The translations under genes were made by a program, and so were the position numbers. Of a stretch of DNA of 32,564 nt, positions 1 through 7,593 are shown in pieces. The DNA lies in assembly GCA_016783285.1 (NCBI GenBank), contig JADHWW010000011.1, positions 1 through 32,564 of the forward strand, written 5' to 3'. Within the stretch, counting starts at the first letter, position 1; each line of letters starts with the position of its first letter. This DNA is from Anaerolineae bacterium. Its GTDB lineage: Bacteria; Chloroflexota; Anaerolineae; B4-G1. The notes beneath the pieces were generated by a model. It was not told where the DNA came from. It searched no databases and saw only the letters and a list, made by a program, of their open reading frames with translations.

Positions 1-52
1 CGCGCCGGTTGTTCATGATGGCGACGAGGATACGGTCGGATGAATGGAACAT
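1..52 (-). CDS. Start of an unidentified gene downstream of xdhA (partial)
   Basis: Only the first 17 codons are in the window. On the minus strand an ATG at 52 is preceded by a GGAG Shine-Dalgarno (spacing about 9), just after the xdhA stop, and reads MFHSSDRILVAIMNNRR before running off the left edge. The short spacing and same strand suggest it is the next gene of the xanthine dehydrogenase transcription unit. The family cannot be named from this piece. Confidence 0.5.
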   Translation of the reverse strand, partial: MFHSSDRILVAIMNNRR

Positions 53-65
53 TTCGCTTCGCTCC

Positions 66-2333
66 TCACCGAGTCACCAAGCCACCAAGCCCTCTCAACA
101 CCCGCTCCGGCGTCAGCGGCAATTCGTCGAACCACACCCCCGTGGCGTCGTGGACGGCGGCGACCAGCGCCGGGGCCAATGGGATGAAGGGCATCTCCCC
201 CATCCCCCGCGCACCCCATGGCCCGCGCGGGTCGGGCCGCTCAATGATGATGGACTTGACTTGTTCAGGCACGTCGGTGATGGTGGGGATCAGGTAGGTG
301 CTGAGACTCGGTGTCAGCACCTGCCCCTCTGTAGTGATGAAATTCTCACACGTGACCCAGCCCACCGCTTGCACCACGCCCCCCTCAATCTGTCCCTCGA
401 CCTGTTGCGGGTTGATCGCCTTGCCTACATCGTCGGCGCAGACAAGGCGTAGAATTCGCAACTCGCCAGTCTCAGTATCCACCTCCACCTCGACCGCCTC
501 TGCCACGTAGCCGTAGGCGAAGTTGGGGACGCCATAGCCGGTCTGCGGGTCGAAGAGGGTGGTCTTGGGGGCCAGGTAGGTATACTCGGCGACGGCGGGC
601 CGCTTCTCCGCTTGCCAGCGCTTCATTGCCTCTGCTGCCGCGCCCTGGATGGCGTTGCCAGCCATGAAGGTCATGCGCGAGGCGGAGACAGAGCCGGAAT
701 TGCCGGGGCTGGTACCGGTGTCCGAACCGACCAGGCGCACCCGCTCCAATGGCAGGTTCAGCGCTTCGGCCGCCATCTGGCGGATGACGGTGTGGCTGCC
801 CTGTCCCACCTCGGCGCTGCCGATGTAGACCACGACCTCTTCAATCTCCGCTCCGCCCTGCAATTCGACCTTCGCCCAGCAGTTCTCCTGGTAGCCGAAG
901 GAGAAGCCGATGTTCTTGAAAGCGGCAGCGAGGCCGATGCCACTGCGATTTGCCGATTTGCCGATTTGTTGATTTGCCGATTTGCCGATCTGCCGATCTG
1001 CCGGTTTCTTCCAACCCCGGTCAGTCCTTTGCCAGCCAGCAGCACGGGCACATCTCTCGGTCACCTCCACCAGGCCCACACCGCCGGGCAGGGGAGTGCC
1101 CATCGCGGTCAGGCTCCCCTCGCGCAGCAGGTTCTTCAGCCGCAGTTCGACCGGGTCCATCCCCAGCGCCTGGGCGAGTTTGTTCATCTGCATCTCGGCA
1201 GCGAAGATGCCTTGCGGCGCGCCGAAGCCACGGAAGGCCCCGCCGGGCAGGTTGTTCGTGTAGACCCCATCTACGTCCACTTTGACGTTGGGAATCTCGT
1301 AGGGACCGGTGCAGGTTACGGTGGCGTTACCGAGAACCTTGTTGGTGGTGTAGCAATAGGCCCCGCCGTCGGCCACCATCCGCACCTCCGCCGCGACCAG
1401 TTTGCCCTCGCGGGTGGCCCCCCACTTGCAGTGGAGCCAGGCAGGATGGCGCTTGCAATGGCCCAGGATGGATTCCTCCCGGCTCCAGACGATCTTAACC
1501 GGGCGTCGCAGTTTCCATGCTGCCAGCGCCAGCACGATTTGCACCGACATATCCTCCCGCCCACCGAAGGCCCCGCCGATGGCCGGGTAGATCACCCGCA
1601 CCTGCTCGGGCGGGAGATTCAGCGCGTGGGCGACTTCCTGTTGATCCTCCCACGTCCACTGCCCCGCTACCACCACTGTCACCCGGCCCTCGTCGTCCAC
1701 GTAGGCCAGGCCCGCCTCAGGCTGGAGGTAGGCATGCTCCTGGGACGGAGTGCGGTACTCGCTCTCAACAGTTACGTCGGCACTGGCCCAACCGGCCTCC
1801 AGATCCCCTTTACGGATCTGATGGTGGCAGATGAGGTTCCCCTCGCTGCTTAGTTCAGGATGGATGGGGTTGGGCTGCCGGTGGGGGTGGAGTTGGGGCG
1901 CGTCCGGTCTGAGGGCCTCGAAGGGATCAGCGAGAACGGGCAGGTCTTCGTACTCGACGCGGATCAGGTCGCGTGCACGAGCGGCGGCGTGCTCGGTGTC
2001 GGCCACCACCAGTGCCACCTGGTCTCCAACGAAACGCGCCACGTCGGCGCCGGGCTTGGAGGAGCCAGGGCCGCAGAGCACTGGCTGGTCTGGCGTCTGC
2101 AGACCGTACTCATTGACCGGCACGTCTTTGGCGGTGAAGATGGCGACGACGCCGGGTACAGCCCCCGCTTCCGACGTATCAATTTCCAGGATGCGGGCGT
2201 GGGGTCTTCCGGCGAAAAGGATTTTGGCGTGGAGCATGCCCTCCATTGCCACGTCGCCGGGGTATTTTGCCTCCCCGGTCACCTTGGCGCGGGCGTCCAC
2301 ACGGGCGATTGATTGGCCGATGATGTGTGTCAT
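66..2333 (-). CDS. Xanthine dehydrogenase family, molybdopterin-binding subunit
   Basis: A 755-residue large subunit of a molybdenum hydroxylase, which oxidises purines or other heteroaromatics/aldehydes at the Mo-cytosine/molybdopterin site in the cytoplasm. Family marks seen: GGAFGG near residue 252, GAFRGFGAPQ near 363, VGQGSHT near 508, and the C-terminal GMGEMP near 710 whose Glu matches the catalytic base. An ATG at 2333 with GGGAG seven bases upstream is chosen; the frame stays open 17 codons further, to 2384, without a comparable site. FAD and iron-sulfur partners are fused in the gene at 5514-6974, same strand, so the operon order is small subunits first. Oddities: an 8-bp tandem repeat (947-1002) inserts about 18 residues (QIGKSAN units) near residue 444, and another repeat (67-90) provides the stop. 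Exact substrate (xanthine, hypoxanthine, other) is not decided by sequence. Confidence 0.93.
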   Translation of the reverse strand: MTHIIGQSIARVDARAKVTGEAKYPGDVAMEGMLHAKILFAGRPHARILEIDTSEAGAVPGVVAIFTAKDVPVNEYGLQTPDQPVLCGPGSSKPGADVARFVGDQVALVVADTEHAAARARDLIRVEYEDLPVLADPFEALRPDAPQLHPHRQPNPIHPELSSEGNLICHHQIRKGDLEAGWASADVTVESEYRTPSQEHAYLQPEAGLAYVDDEGRVTVVVAGQWTWEDQQEVAHALNLPPEQVRVIYPAIGGAFGGREDMSVQIVLALAAWKLRRPVKIVWSREESILGHCKRHPAWLHCKWGATREGKLVAAEVRMVADGGAYCYTTNKVLGNATVTCTGPYEIPNVKVDVDGVYTNNLPGGAFRGFGAPQGIFAAEMQMNKLAQALGMDPVELRLKNLLREGSLTAMGTPLPGGVGLVEVTERCARAAGWQRTDRGWKKPADRQIGKSANQQIGKSANRSGIGLAAAFKNIGFSFGYQENCWAKVELQGGAEIEEVVVYIGSAEVGQGSHTVIRQMAAEALNLPLERVRLVGSDTGTSPGNSGSVSASRMTFMAGNAIQGAAAEAMKRWQAEKRPAVAEYTYLAPKTTLFDPQTGYGVPNFAYGYVAEAVEVEVDTETGELRILRLVCADDVGKAINPQQVEGQIEGGVVQAVGWVTCENFITTEGQVLTPSLSTYLIPTITDVPEQVKSIIIERPDPRGPWGARGMGEMPFIPLAPALVAAVHDATGVWFDELPLTPERVLRGLGGLVTR
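67..90. repeat. 8-bp tandem repeat at the 3' end of the xdh large subunit gene
   Basis: Three consecutive octamers on the plus strand, CACCGAGT, CACCAAGC, CACCAAGC. They encode the last residues (GGLVT type) and, with the flanking bases, the stop codon of the minus-strand gene. Confidence 0.7.
947..1002. repeat. Seven-unit 8-bp tandem repeat inside the xdh large subunit gene
   Basis: Seven octamers GATTTGCC (variants GATTTGTT and GATCTGCC) in perfect register. On the coding strand three units make eight residues, giving the QIGKSANQ-type periodic peptide. The insert sits between conserved segments of the molybdopterin subunit. The reading frame is kept only by unit numbers that suit multiples of three. 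Confidence 0.9.
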
Positions 2334-2359
2334 AGGTACTCCCAATATCAGACAATTTG

Positions 2360-4087
2360 TCACTTCCGGGAGAGCAGCGCGCACTCCTGGTGCAGAATAC
2401 GCCGCAGGATGGCGACGGTGGCAGCGTATGTGGGGTCCATCCCGAAGTACGAAAGGTGCTGCGCTCCCAGGTTTTTGCCCTTGCTGAAGGGCGTGTCAGA
2501 GCCGTAGTGGATAATGCCAATGTCGAAGGGAATAGGGTAAAGATTGACGATCTCGTCCCCGGGATAGCGGCGCGGGCGCAGCGCCTCGTATACCGCCGAA
2601 AGGTACGGCCCGGCTTCCATCTCGATATCGGTGTATCCCTCGCGGTAGAACACGTCCATGTAACGCCGGTTCTGCAGGAAGGTGCCGCGCACGCTGATGG
2701 CCTTCTGATTATCGAGCACCGCGCCGTAGACCAGGTGAGGGCGCACGTGGGCGGCGGTGAAGGGGTTGTTGAAGAGGTAGGTGTTGCGGGAGTGCTCGTC
2801 GTGCACGACGTTAGGGATCATCACGTCGCCGATGCGTCCGTTGAGGGTGGCCGCTTTGCCCAGGCTGTAGACTCCCCGGAATGAGTCCACGCTGGCAGCG
2901 ACCTGAGAGAGAATGTGGTAGGCTCCCATCCCCAGCGGATAGTCGATGTTGAGGATGATCGCGTCGCTTTGGGCGATGTCTTCGATGCCGGGGATGCGCA
3001 GGCGGGAATCGAGCCAGTCAGTCCGCAGGGCGCTTAGTTCGACGATCTGCGCGGCGACGTCAAAGACGTGGCGGCTGTCAATATGTCGGATGCCACATAA
3101 TGGCTCTTCCTCCTCCCGCTCCTCCCACGCTGTCCGGCCCTCATGGGTCTGAAGGTACTTCTTGAGCACGTAGTATAGGAAATTCTCGCGGCTGCTGGGC
3201 ACCTGCCGGGCCTGGATGTCGGCGTACTCGGCCTGCAAACTGGCGTCGCCACATTCGCGCACGAAGCGGGCCAGTTCCTCTTCTCTCCGCAGCGCGAATC
3301 CGGAGAGCATGTTGACCACGCTATGGGGGTTGCTGGATATGAAGTAGACAGGCCGCTTGCCCAGGTCGAAGGGAACGTTGGCGGCGATGTTCTCCCACCA
3401 GCGCTGAGTCGCCTTGCGATATTCGACCTGGGAACCGGCCAGAAGACGGATCGCCATCCGCTTGCGACGCTGGCTAATGTCGAGGAGCAGGGCGGGGAAG
3501 TCCTCCTTCCAGATCGCCGCCAGCCGGCTTATGTCATCAGGGGAGGCGCCCAGTGTCTGGCACAGACGGGCGTGGAGGTCGGCATCAATGGGCTGGCCGC
3601 TGGCCGCGCGGTCCTCCAGGGCAGCCAGCACTGGGGTTCCGTGCAGCCGGAGGTGCATCTTGTTCCACTCGATCTGAAAGGCAGTCAGCATCGGCACCAG
3701 GTCGTCAATATCGGAGAGGCTGGCGACGTAGACGGCCAGTGTCTCCTGAGCGTCGAAAAAGGCGCGACGACGACGGCCAGGCACAGCGACTGGCTGCCAC
3801 TGCTCGACGTTGGGAAAGCCGCGCCGGGCGAAGACCCGCTCCGACTGGCCCATCACGATCAGCCGCGTGCGCCGGATGCAGGAAGGCAACCGCAGCGAGC
3901 AGTAGACCAGAGCGGGTATGTCGGGGGTGTCATCGCGGGCATTGACGTGCAGGAGCGAATCCACCCCCAGGTGAGTCTCGACCAGGGTTCGGATCTGCAC
4001 CTCGTCGGTAGTGCGCAGCAGCGAGTAGTAGGTGCGCATGTAAAGTTGGATTTCCTCGCTGCCGGTGGTGGGTACTGTTCGTTCCAT
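2360..4087 (-). CDS. Conserved protein with nucleoside-phosphorylase-like C-terminus
   Basis: 575 residues, soluble, family not named with certainty. The N-terminal 300 residues are rich in Arg and Glu and resemble nothing I recognise. The C-terminal half has GDVMIPNVVHDEHS (about 420-433) and DIEMEAGPYLSAVYE (about 486-500). These look like the GDVVI strand and the conserved (F/D)EMEA loop of purine/uridine phosphorylases, which binds ribose. The spacing is broadly that of the fold; a phosphorylase-like nucleoside or base binding role is inferred, not shown. It ends 26 bases before the molybdopterin subunit gene and begins 19 bases after the Phd-like gene, so it is very likely cotranscribed with xdh. 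The ATG at 4087 has no strong ribosome site; an ATG at 4039 is an alternative. Confidence 0.8.
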   Translation of the reverse strand: MERTVPTTGSEEIQLYMRTYYSLLRTTDEVQIRTLVETHLGVDSLLHVNARDDTPDIPALVYCSLRLPSCIRRTRLIVMGQSERVFARRGFPNVEQWQPVAVPGRRRRAFFDAQETLAVYVASLSDIDDLVPMLTAFQIEWNKMHLRLHGTPVLAALEDRAASGQPIDADLHARLCQTLGASPDDISRLAAIWKEDFPALLLDISQRRKRMAIRLLAGSQVEYRKATQRWWENIAANVPFDLGKRPVYFISSNPHSVVNMLSGFALRREEELARFVRECGDASLQAEYADIQARQVPSSRENFLYYVLKKYLQTHEGRTAWEEREEEEPLCGIRHIDSRHVFDVAAQIVELSALRTDWLDSRLRIPGIEDIAQSDAIILNIDYPLGMGAYHILSQVAASVDSFRGVYSLGKAATLNGRIGDVMIPNVVHDEHSRNTYLFNNPFTAAHVRPHLVYGAVLDNQKAISVRGTFLQNRRYMDVFYREGYTDIEMEAGPYLSAVYEALRPRRYPGDEIVNLYPIPFDIGIIHYGSDTPFSKGKNLGAQHLSYFGMDPTYAATVAILRRILHQECALLSRK

Positions 4088-4093
4088 AGTAGT

Positions 4094-4128
4094 CAGCCGT
4101 TAGCCGTTAGCAATCAGCGATTAGCTTT
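4094..4128. repeat. 7-bp degenerate tandem repeat between two genes
   Basis: Five heptamers of the form [C/T]AGCNNT (CAGCCGT, TAGCCGT, TAGCAAT, CAGCGAT, TAGCTTT). On the minus strand the array forms the last codons and the TAA stop of the gene at 4107-4487 and the spacer before the 575-codon gene. Confidence 0.65.
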
Positions 4129-4487
4129 TGGGATTCAGGACATGTGTCTCGTCGCTGATGCAACGTGTATAGCGCACGTGCTTTGAGCACGTTCATCTGG
4201 TCAATCTGCTCCAGCAATCGGTTGAGTTCCTGTTCCTCCTCGGCGCTGAGACTGCCTTCCCGATTCAGTTGCAGCAGGCGATTCAGGCGCTCTTGCAGAC
4301 GTGGTACCAGCATACCGTCGGCCAACACTTCCAATTCCGTATCGCTGAGCCCCATCAGCAATTCCGGGTCGTGGGACTGGACAGCGCGAAGTTCCTGATA
4401 CTCCTTCCAACTCAACACGATGCCAACTCGCCTGCCGCTCTCTTCAACTAGATAGCGGACAGGTTCTCGAGTAGCTACTGTTTCCAT
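4107..4487 (-). CDS. Small protein with Phd/YefM antitoxin-like N-terminus
   Basis: 126 residues. The first 35 (METVATREPVRYLVEESG, then RRVGIVLSWKEYQEL) resemble the DNA-binding start of Phd/YefM-type antitoxins. The rest is an acidic, Leu-rich, probably helical region (LSAEEEQELNRLLEQ). The start at 4487 is chosen because GAGGGG lies eight bases upstream; the frame remains open upstream to 4982, but the intervening peptide is low-complexity and looks out of frame. No toxin partner follows: the next gene is the 575-codon protein. The C-terminal residues (KLIADC) and stop are formed by a heptamer repeat, so the native C-terminus may have been replaced. It may be an orphan antitoxin or a regulator; confidence is moderate for the gene, low for function. 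Confidence 0.65.
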   Translation of the reverse strand: METVATREPVRYLVEESGRRVGIVLSWKEYQELRAVQSHDPELLMGLSDTELEVLADGMLVPRLQERLNRLLQLNREGSLSAEEEQELNRLLEQIDQMNVLKARALYTLHQRRDTCPESQKLIADC

Positions 4488-4492
4488 TACGC

Positions 4493-4982
4493 TTACCCCT
4501 CTTTCTTCCCTTTGCATATCAGTGCGGCCTGCAGTGCTGTCAGCAACTCTCGCACCTCGCCGCCCCATTCGACTTTGTAGGCCAGCGCCCCCGGCAGGAG
4601 GGGCAATGTGGCTTCCAGTTTGTGGCGCGGGCCGCCCGGTTTGCTCAGCGCTGCGTCCAGCCGGGGTGCCGGCGGTGCCCCCTCGTGCTGCCAAGTGAGC
4701 GTGCCACTCAATCAAGTCTTCGTAGATGACGAGGGGTTTGGCGGTGGCTTCCAACCCTTCCTTGTTTCGGCCTCCTTTAAGCAACACTCGGCACTGCTTC
4801 TGTGTCCTATGCGCCCTTCTTGAATCTTGTTTGTAGGTCTTGCTCTCGTCGTCTTTCTCTACCGCTGGCGCGGTTCTGTAGTAACCCATGTGAGAGAACC
4901 GCGGATCCCAAGACAACAACGGATTGTTGTGCCTGAGAGGAAGGTGCTTTCGGTCTGCGCTTCGTTTCTTGATGCTCATCAC
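4493..4982 (-). pseudogene. Frame-broken unidentified gene
   Basis: Two minus-strand frames join into one plausible protein. From a GTG/ATG start at 4982/4979 the first frame reads sensibly to about KPLVIYEDLIEW (near 4712). From there the adjacent frame reads sensibly (KLEATLPLLPGALAYKVEW) to a TAA at 4493, six bases before the next gene's start. After the junction the first frame becomes a Gly/Ala/Pro-rich string typical of a wrong frame. One base lost or gained between about 4660 and 4712 would explain it. The restored protein would be about 160 residues. I do not recognise the family; it could be real decay or a sequence error. Confidence 0.5.
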
Positions 4983-4998
4983 ACGTGCTGAACCTGCC

Positions 4999-5514
4999 TT
5001 ATCCCTGGTCGTCGGGAGATCCGGTGCCGGGTGGCTCCGGGGGCTCCGTCTCGTAGCCAGGGTGGGGCTCGCGAACGGCCGGGACAGGTTGGGACCAAGC
5101 GGTTTCCACCTGTGCAGTCGCTAAGGCTGGTCGGTATGCCGGGTCAAAAGTACGGCTGCCATCGTGCTCGCAGATGCCCACGATCTCGTGGCTGAAGTTT
5201 GCCAGCATTGCGAACAGCAAGTCTTTCCACGGCCCACTCATCCCGCGCTGTTGGAGCGTATATCGCGCCTCATTAGGTTGTGTGAACTCGATCATCGGTT
5301 CCGCGACTAGATCATCCCCAAACTGTCGAGAGAAACGGACGGTGTAGTAGAAGCCCTGGATCATGCGGGTGAACAGAAGTTTCTCTCCTTCTGAAAGAGG
5401 GTGGGCAAAGACAATAGTATGGGGGTGGGTCGTGGTCTTCCCGTTGATACCGATGTCCCGTTCCCCTAGCCGGATCATCAAGTCATCCCTTGTGTATTGT
5501 GCTCTTCCATACAT
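4999..5514 (-). CDS. Unidentified 171-residue protein coupled to the xdh FAD/Fe-S gene
   Basis: Begins with the ATG at 5514, which shares one base with the TAA stop of the xdh FAD/[2Fe-2S] gene (TAATG), a strong sign of translational coupling; longer upstream reading is the antisense-like shadow of that gene. Seen: a mixed alpha/beta N-terminal part (MYGRAQYTRDDLMIRLGER), a central segment with FSRQFGDDLVAEPMIEF, and a Pro/Glu-rich C-terminal tail (about 30 residues, EPPEPPGTGSP) that is probably disordered. No signal peptide or membrane segment. The family is unknown to me. Its place suggests a role in xanthine dehydrogenase maturation or an unrelated insertion into the operon; neither is shown. 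Confidence 0.7.
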   Translation of the reverse strand: MYGRAQYTRDDLMIRLGERDIGINGKTTTHPHTIVFAHPLSEGEKLLFTRMIQGFYYTVRFSRQFGDDLVAEPMIEFTQPNEARYTLQQRGMSGPWKDLLFAMLANFSHEIVGICEHDGSRTFDPAYRPALATAQVETAWSQPVPAVREPHPGYETEPPEPPGTGSPDDQG

Positions 5515-6974
5515 TACGAAGCCCGCGCCGCCCGCTCTATCGCCCGCACGATTTTGTAATACCCCGTGCAGCGACACAAGTTGCCGGTCAGCCCGGCGAT
5601 GATCTGCTCGTGGGTGGGGTGGGGAATTTCCTCCAATAGACTGGCGCCGGCCATGATGAAACCGGGTGTGCAATAACCGCACTGGACGGCTCCCTCCTCG
5701 ATGAACGCCTGCTGCAGCGGGTGTAGGGGCGCGGTCACTGCGCCCTTACCGCCCCGCGCCAGCCCCTCAATGGTGACGATGTGCGTGCAGTGGGCGCGGG
5801 GGGCGGGCGTCAGGCAGGCCAACACCGTGATCCCATCCATCCACACCGTGCAGGCCCCACATTCTCCTTCGGCGCAGCCCTCCTTAGTTCCGGTCATCCC
5901 CAGGTCCTCGCGCAGCATCTCCAGCAGCGTCTTGCCGCCTGCCCCTTGCACGACGACGTTCCTCCCGTTGACCGTGCACTCAATGGGCTCAGACCCTCCA
6001 TCGCGGTGATGCACTGTCTTGCCGGCCAGGCGCGGGAAGTGGCCTGTAGTCCGTCCCCACAGCATCGGCGGACTGGTGGGGAACTCAGCCCGCTCGGTAC
6101 CGTTGCACAGTCCGGTGAGGGCACGGCGCACCAGCACGCGCACGATCTCACGACGGTAGCCGGCCCCCGCACGGATATCGTCAATAGGGGCGGTGGCCTG
6201 GGCAACCAACTCTGCTGCCTCACCGATACGCTCTTCGCTCAGCGCTCCTCCCACCAGCACCCCTTCCGCTTCCGGCGCGCGGATGATCGTGGGGGCGACG
6301 CTGCCCAGCGCGATCCGTGCGTCAAGGACGGCAGATCGGGAAACTGGCAAATCGGCAGATTGGTCGAAGGTCAGGAGGATAGCAGCGTTTACCAGCGAGA
6401 TGGCGTGAGCACGTCGCAGTCCCAGCTTGACGAAGACTCCGCGCTGGTTGGAACCCAGTGCCGGGAAGGTGATGCCGGTCACCATCTCGTCGGAGGCCAG
6501 GGTGGTCTGGTGCACGCCCTGGTAGAAGTCGGCGAAGGAGAGGGTGCGCTCGCCTCGTACACTGCGCAGCGTGATATGGGCGTCCAGCGCCCACAGCGCT
6601 GTGATGGTGTCGTTGGCCGGGGAAGCGGTGATGAGGTTGCCGGTCACCGTGCCCCGGTTGCGCAGTTGGGGCGTGCCGACCCGCCAGCAGGCCAGCGCCA
6701 GCGGGAATCCCCGCTCGACCAGCAGGTCCGACGCCACGGCCTGGTTGTGCGTCACCGTTGGGCCGATGTGGATCATCCCCTCGTCGTCCAGCCACACCTG
6801 GTCCAGGTTGCCGATGCGGGTGACGTCTATCAATACACCTGTCTGCCGGGCGCCGCACCGCAATTCGACCAGCAGATCGGTGCCGCCAGCGATGATGCGG
6901 GCCTCAGGGCCGTGCTCGGCCAGGAGGCGCAGGGTTTCGTCAACGGAGATGGGGCTATAGTAAGTTTGCCACAT
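5514..6974 (-). CDS. Xanthine dehydrogenase family, fused FAD-binding and [2Fe-2S] subunit
   Basis: 486 residues carrying electrons from the molybdenum subunit to FAD. Residues 1 to about 290 are the CO-dehydrogenase-flavoprotein type FAD domain (AGGTDLL at 29-35 and TVTGNLITASPANDT near 110). Residues from about 340 are the ferredoxin-like and helical [2Fe-2S] domains, with GCAEGECGAC near 364, QCGYCTPGF near 430 and LCRCTGY near 466. In most relatives these are two separate genes (as CoxM and CoxS), so the fusion is notable, with FAD domain first. The ATG at 6974 (AGGAG nine bases upstream) gives the normal N-terminus; the frame is open for 60 more codons to a GTG at 7154. An 8-bp repeat (6330-6361) inserts about ten residues (SADLPVSRSA) in the C-terminal part of the FAD domain. 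The 47-bp repeat promoter at 7244-7272 probably drives this gene. Confidence 0.93.
   Translation of the reverse strand: MWQTYYSPISVDETLRLLAEHGPEARIIAGGTDLLVELRCGARQTGVLIDVTRIGNLDQVWLDDEGMIHIGPTVTHNQAVASDLLVERGFPLALACWRVGTPQLRNRGTVTGNLITASPANDTITALWALDAHITLRSVRGERTLSFADFYQGVHQTTLASDEMVTGITFPALGSNQRGVFVKLGLRRAHAISLVNAAILLTFDQSADLPVSRSAVLDARIALGSVAPTIIRAPEAEGVLVGGALSEERIGEAAELVAQATAPIDDIRAGAGYRREIVRVLVRRALTGLCNGTERAEFPTSPPMLWGRTTGHFPRLAGKTVHHRDGGSEPIECTVNGRNVVVQGAGGKTLLEMLREDLGMTGTKEGCAEGECGACTVWMDGITVLACLTPAPRAHCTHIVTIEGLARGGKGAVTAPLHPLQQAFIEEGAVQCGYCTPGFIMAGASLLEEIPHPTHEQIIAGLTGNLCRCTGYYKIVRAIERAARAS
6330..6361. repeat. Four-unit 8-bp tandem repeat inside the fused xdh gene
   Basis: Plus-strand octamers GGCAGATC, GGGAAACT, GGCAAATC, GGCAGATT. 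On the coding strand this is the same unit family (GATTTGCC) as the array at 947-1002 in the partner subunit gene. It encodes an extra loop before the conserved DARIALGSVAP segment. Confidence 0.8.
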
Positions 6975-7171
6975 GGCAAGGTGCTCCTGATGATGTGCAT
7001 CTATTCCGGTAGCCGCCGGAGCGTCCCGCGCAGCCCTGGCAAAAGCCTGGGCCTGCATGCCGAGCAGGACGCGCTGCGCAGGTGTCAAGCACGCCAGCAA
7101 CTCCAGTTGCTGCCAGTCAATGGGGTCGAATGAGAGATTCAGGTCACTTATCACTATTCGTTCTCAGGCCA

Positions 7172-7203
7172 GACCTGACAGGTTTCGGAAAACCTGTCAG
7201 GTC
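7172..7203. repeat. Perfect 14-bp palindrome (REP-like) in the xdh leader
   Basis: Left arm GACCTGACAGGTTT (7172-7185), loop CGGA, right arm AAACCTGTCAGGTC (7190-7203). It lies between the predicted promoter (7244-7272) and the start of the xdh gene, so the mRNA leader would fold into a strong hairpin. It has no T-run on either side and looks like a dispersed palindromic repeat rather than a terminator. Confidence 0.75.
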
Positions 7204-7241
7204 TTGAATTGTATCGACAGGGCGAGCAGTTGCTCACAATG

Positions 7242-7305
7242 TTAGTATACCTGAAAGCGATTGAAACGACAAACGACCAGGCCCCCGGACGAGGGCCTGG
7301 TCGTT
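7242..7305 (-). promoter_or_regulatory. Repeat copy 1: terminator of the PIN cassette fused to the xdh promoter
   Basis: Read on the minus strand, a perfect 13-bp stem (7293-7305 with 7272-7284, loop of 8) ends 35 bases past the PIN gene stop and is followed by a short T-rich stretch. Directly after it comes TTGTCG (7267-7272), 17 bases, and TATACT (7244-7249), a good sigma-70-type promoter with predicted start near 7237, facing the xdh genes. Bases 7242-7288 are identical to 8108-8154. Confidence 0.65.
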
Positions 7306-7339
7306 AGGATTTGATGGGTTTGCCGAACTACCTGAATAC

Positions 7340-7593
7340 CTACGGGTTTGTCTCTTCGAGAGATATACGGGTCAGGATGCCAAGAAACTCTGCGTCATCT
7401 ACGATTTGCACCGAGTCGTACTGACCAAGCCTCAACAGGTCGTTGTCCCGAGAGACGATGTATTTGGATCTTCCCTCGAGAGTACAGAAGTAAAAGCCTT
7501 CCGCTCCGCGAACCTGCGAATACGGTAAGGTCGGCCACGCCATCGGATGCTTGCCACCCAGATATTGGTATCAAGAACGGCACGGAGCGTCAC
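7340..7593 (-). pseudogene. PIN-domain toxin gene with internal deletion
   Basis: A GTG at 7593 overlaps the stop of the upstream gene by four bases (GTGA) and reads a typical PIN start: LRAVLDTNIWVASI with the first acidic metal ligand, then RPYRIRRFAERKAFTSVLSRE. The frame then stops near 7436. In the adjacent frame the PIN C-terminal end is present (KYIVSRDNDLLRLGQY and VDDAEFLGIL) to a stop at 7340. The middle of the domain, normally about 60 residues with the other acidic ligands, is missing at a junction near 7460-7485. The toxin RNase is therefore very likely dead. The preceding gene is its probable antitoxin. Confidence 0.75.

Noticed and set aside
947..1002. Short CRISPR-like array
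   Set aside because: Contiguous 8-bp units without spacers, inside a coding gene.
612..1853. Long plus-strand open frame of 413 codons
   Set aside because: It lies antisense to the xdh large subunit, has no family resemblance, and includes the repeat translated in a hydrophobic frame; high GC keeps it open.
4107..4982. Single 291-codon gene
   Set aside because: The middle part is a wrong-frame Gly/Ala/Pro string and a strong internal ribosome site marks 4487; two genes, the first frame-broken, fit better.
5781..7133. Plus-strand open frame of 450 codons
   Set aside because: Antisense shadow of the fused FAD/Fe-S gene; the Gly/Arg/His-rich composition is typical of a wrong frame.
7172..7203. 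Rho-independent terminator
   Set aside because: A perfect stem but no T-run on either side, and it would lie between a promoter and its gene; kept as a REP-like palindrome.
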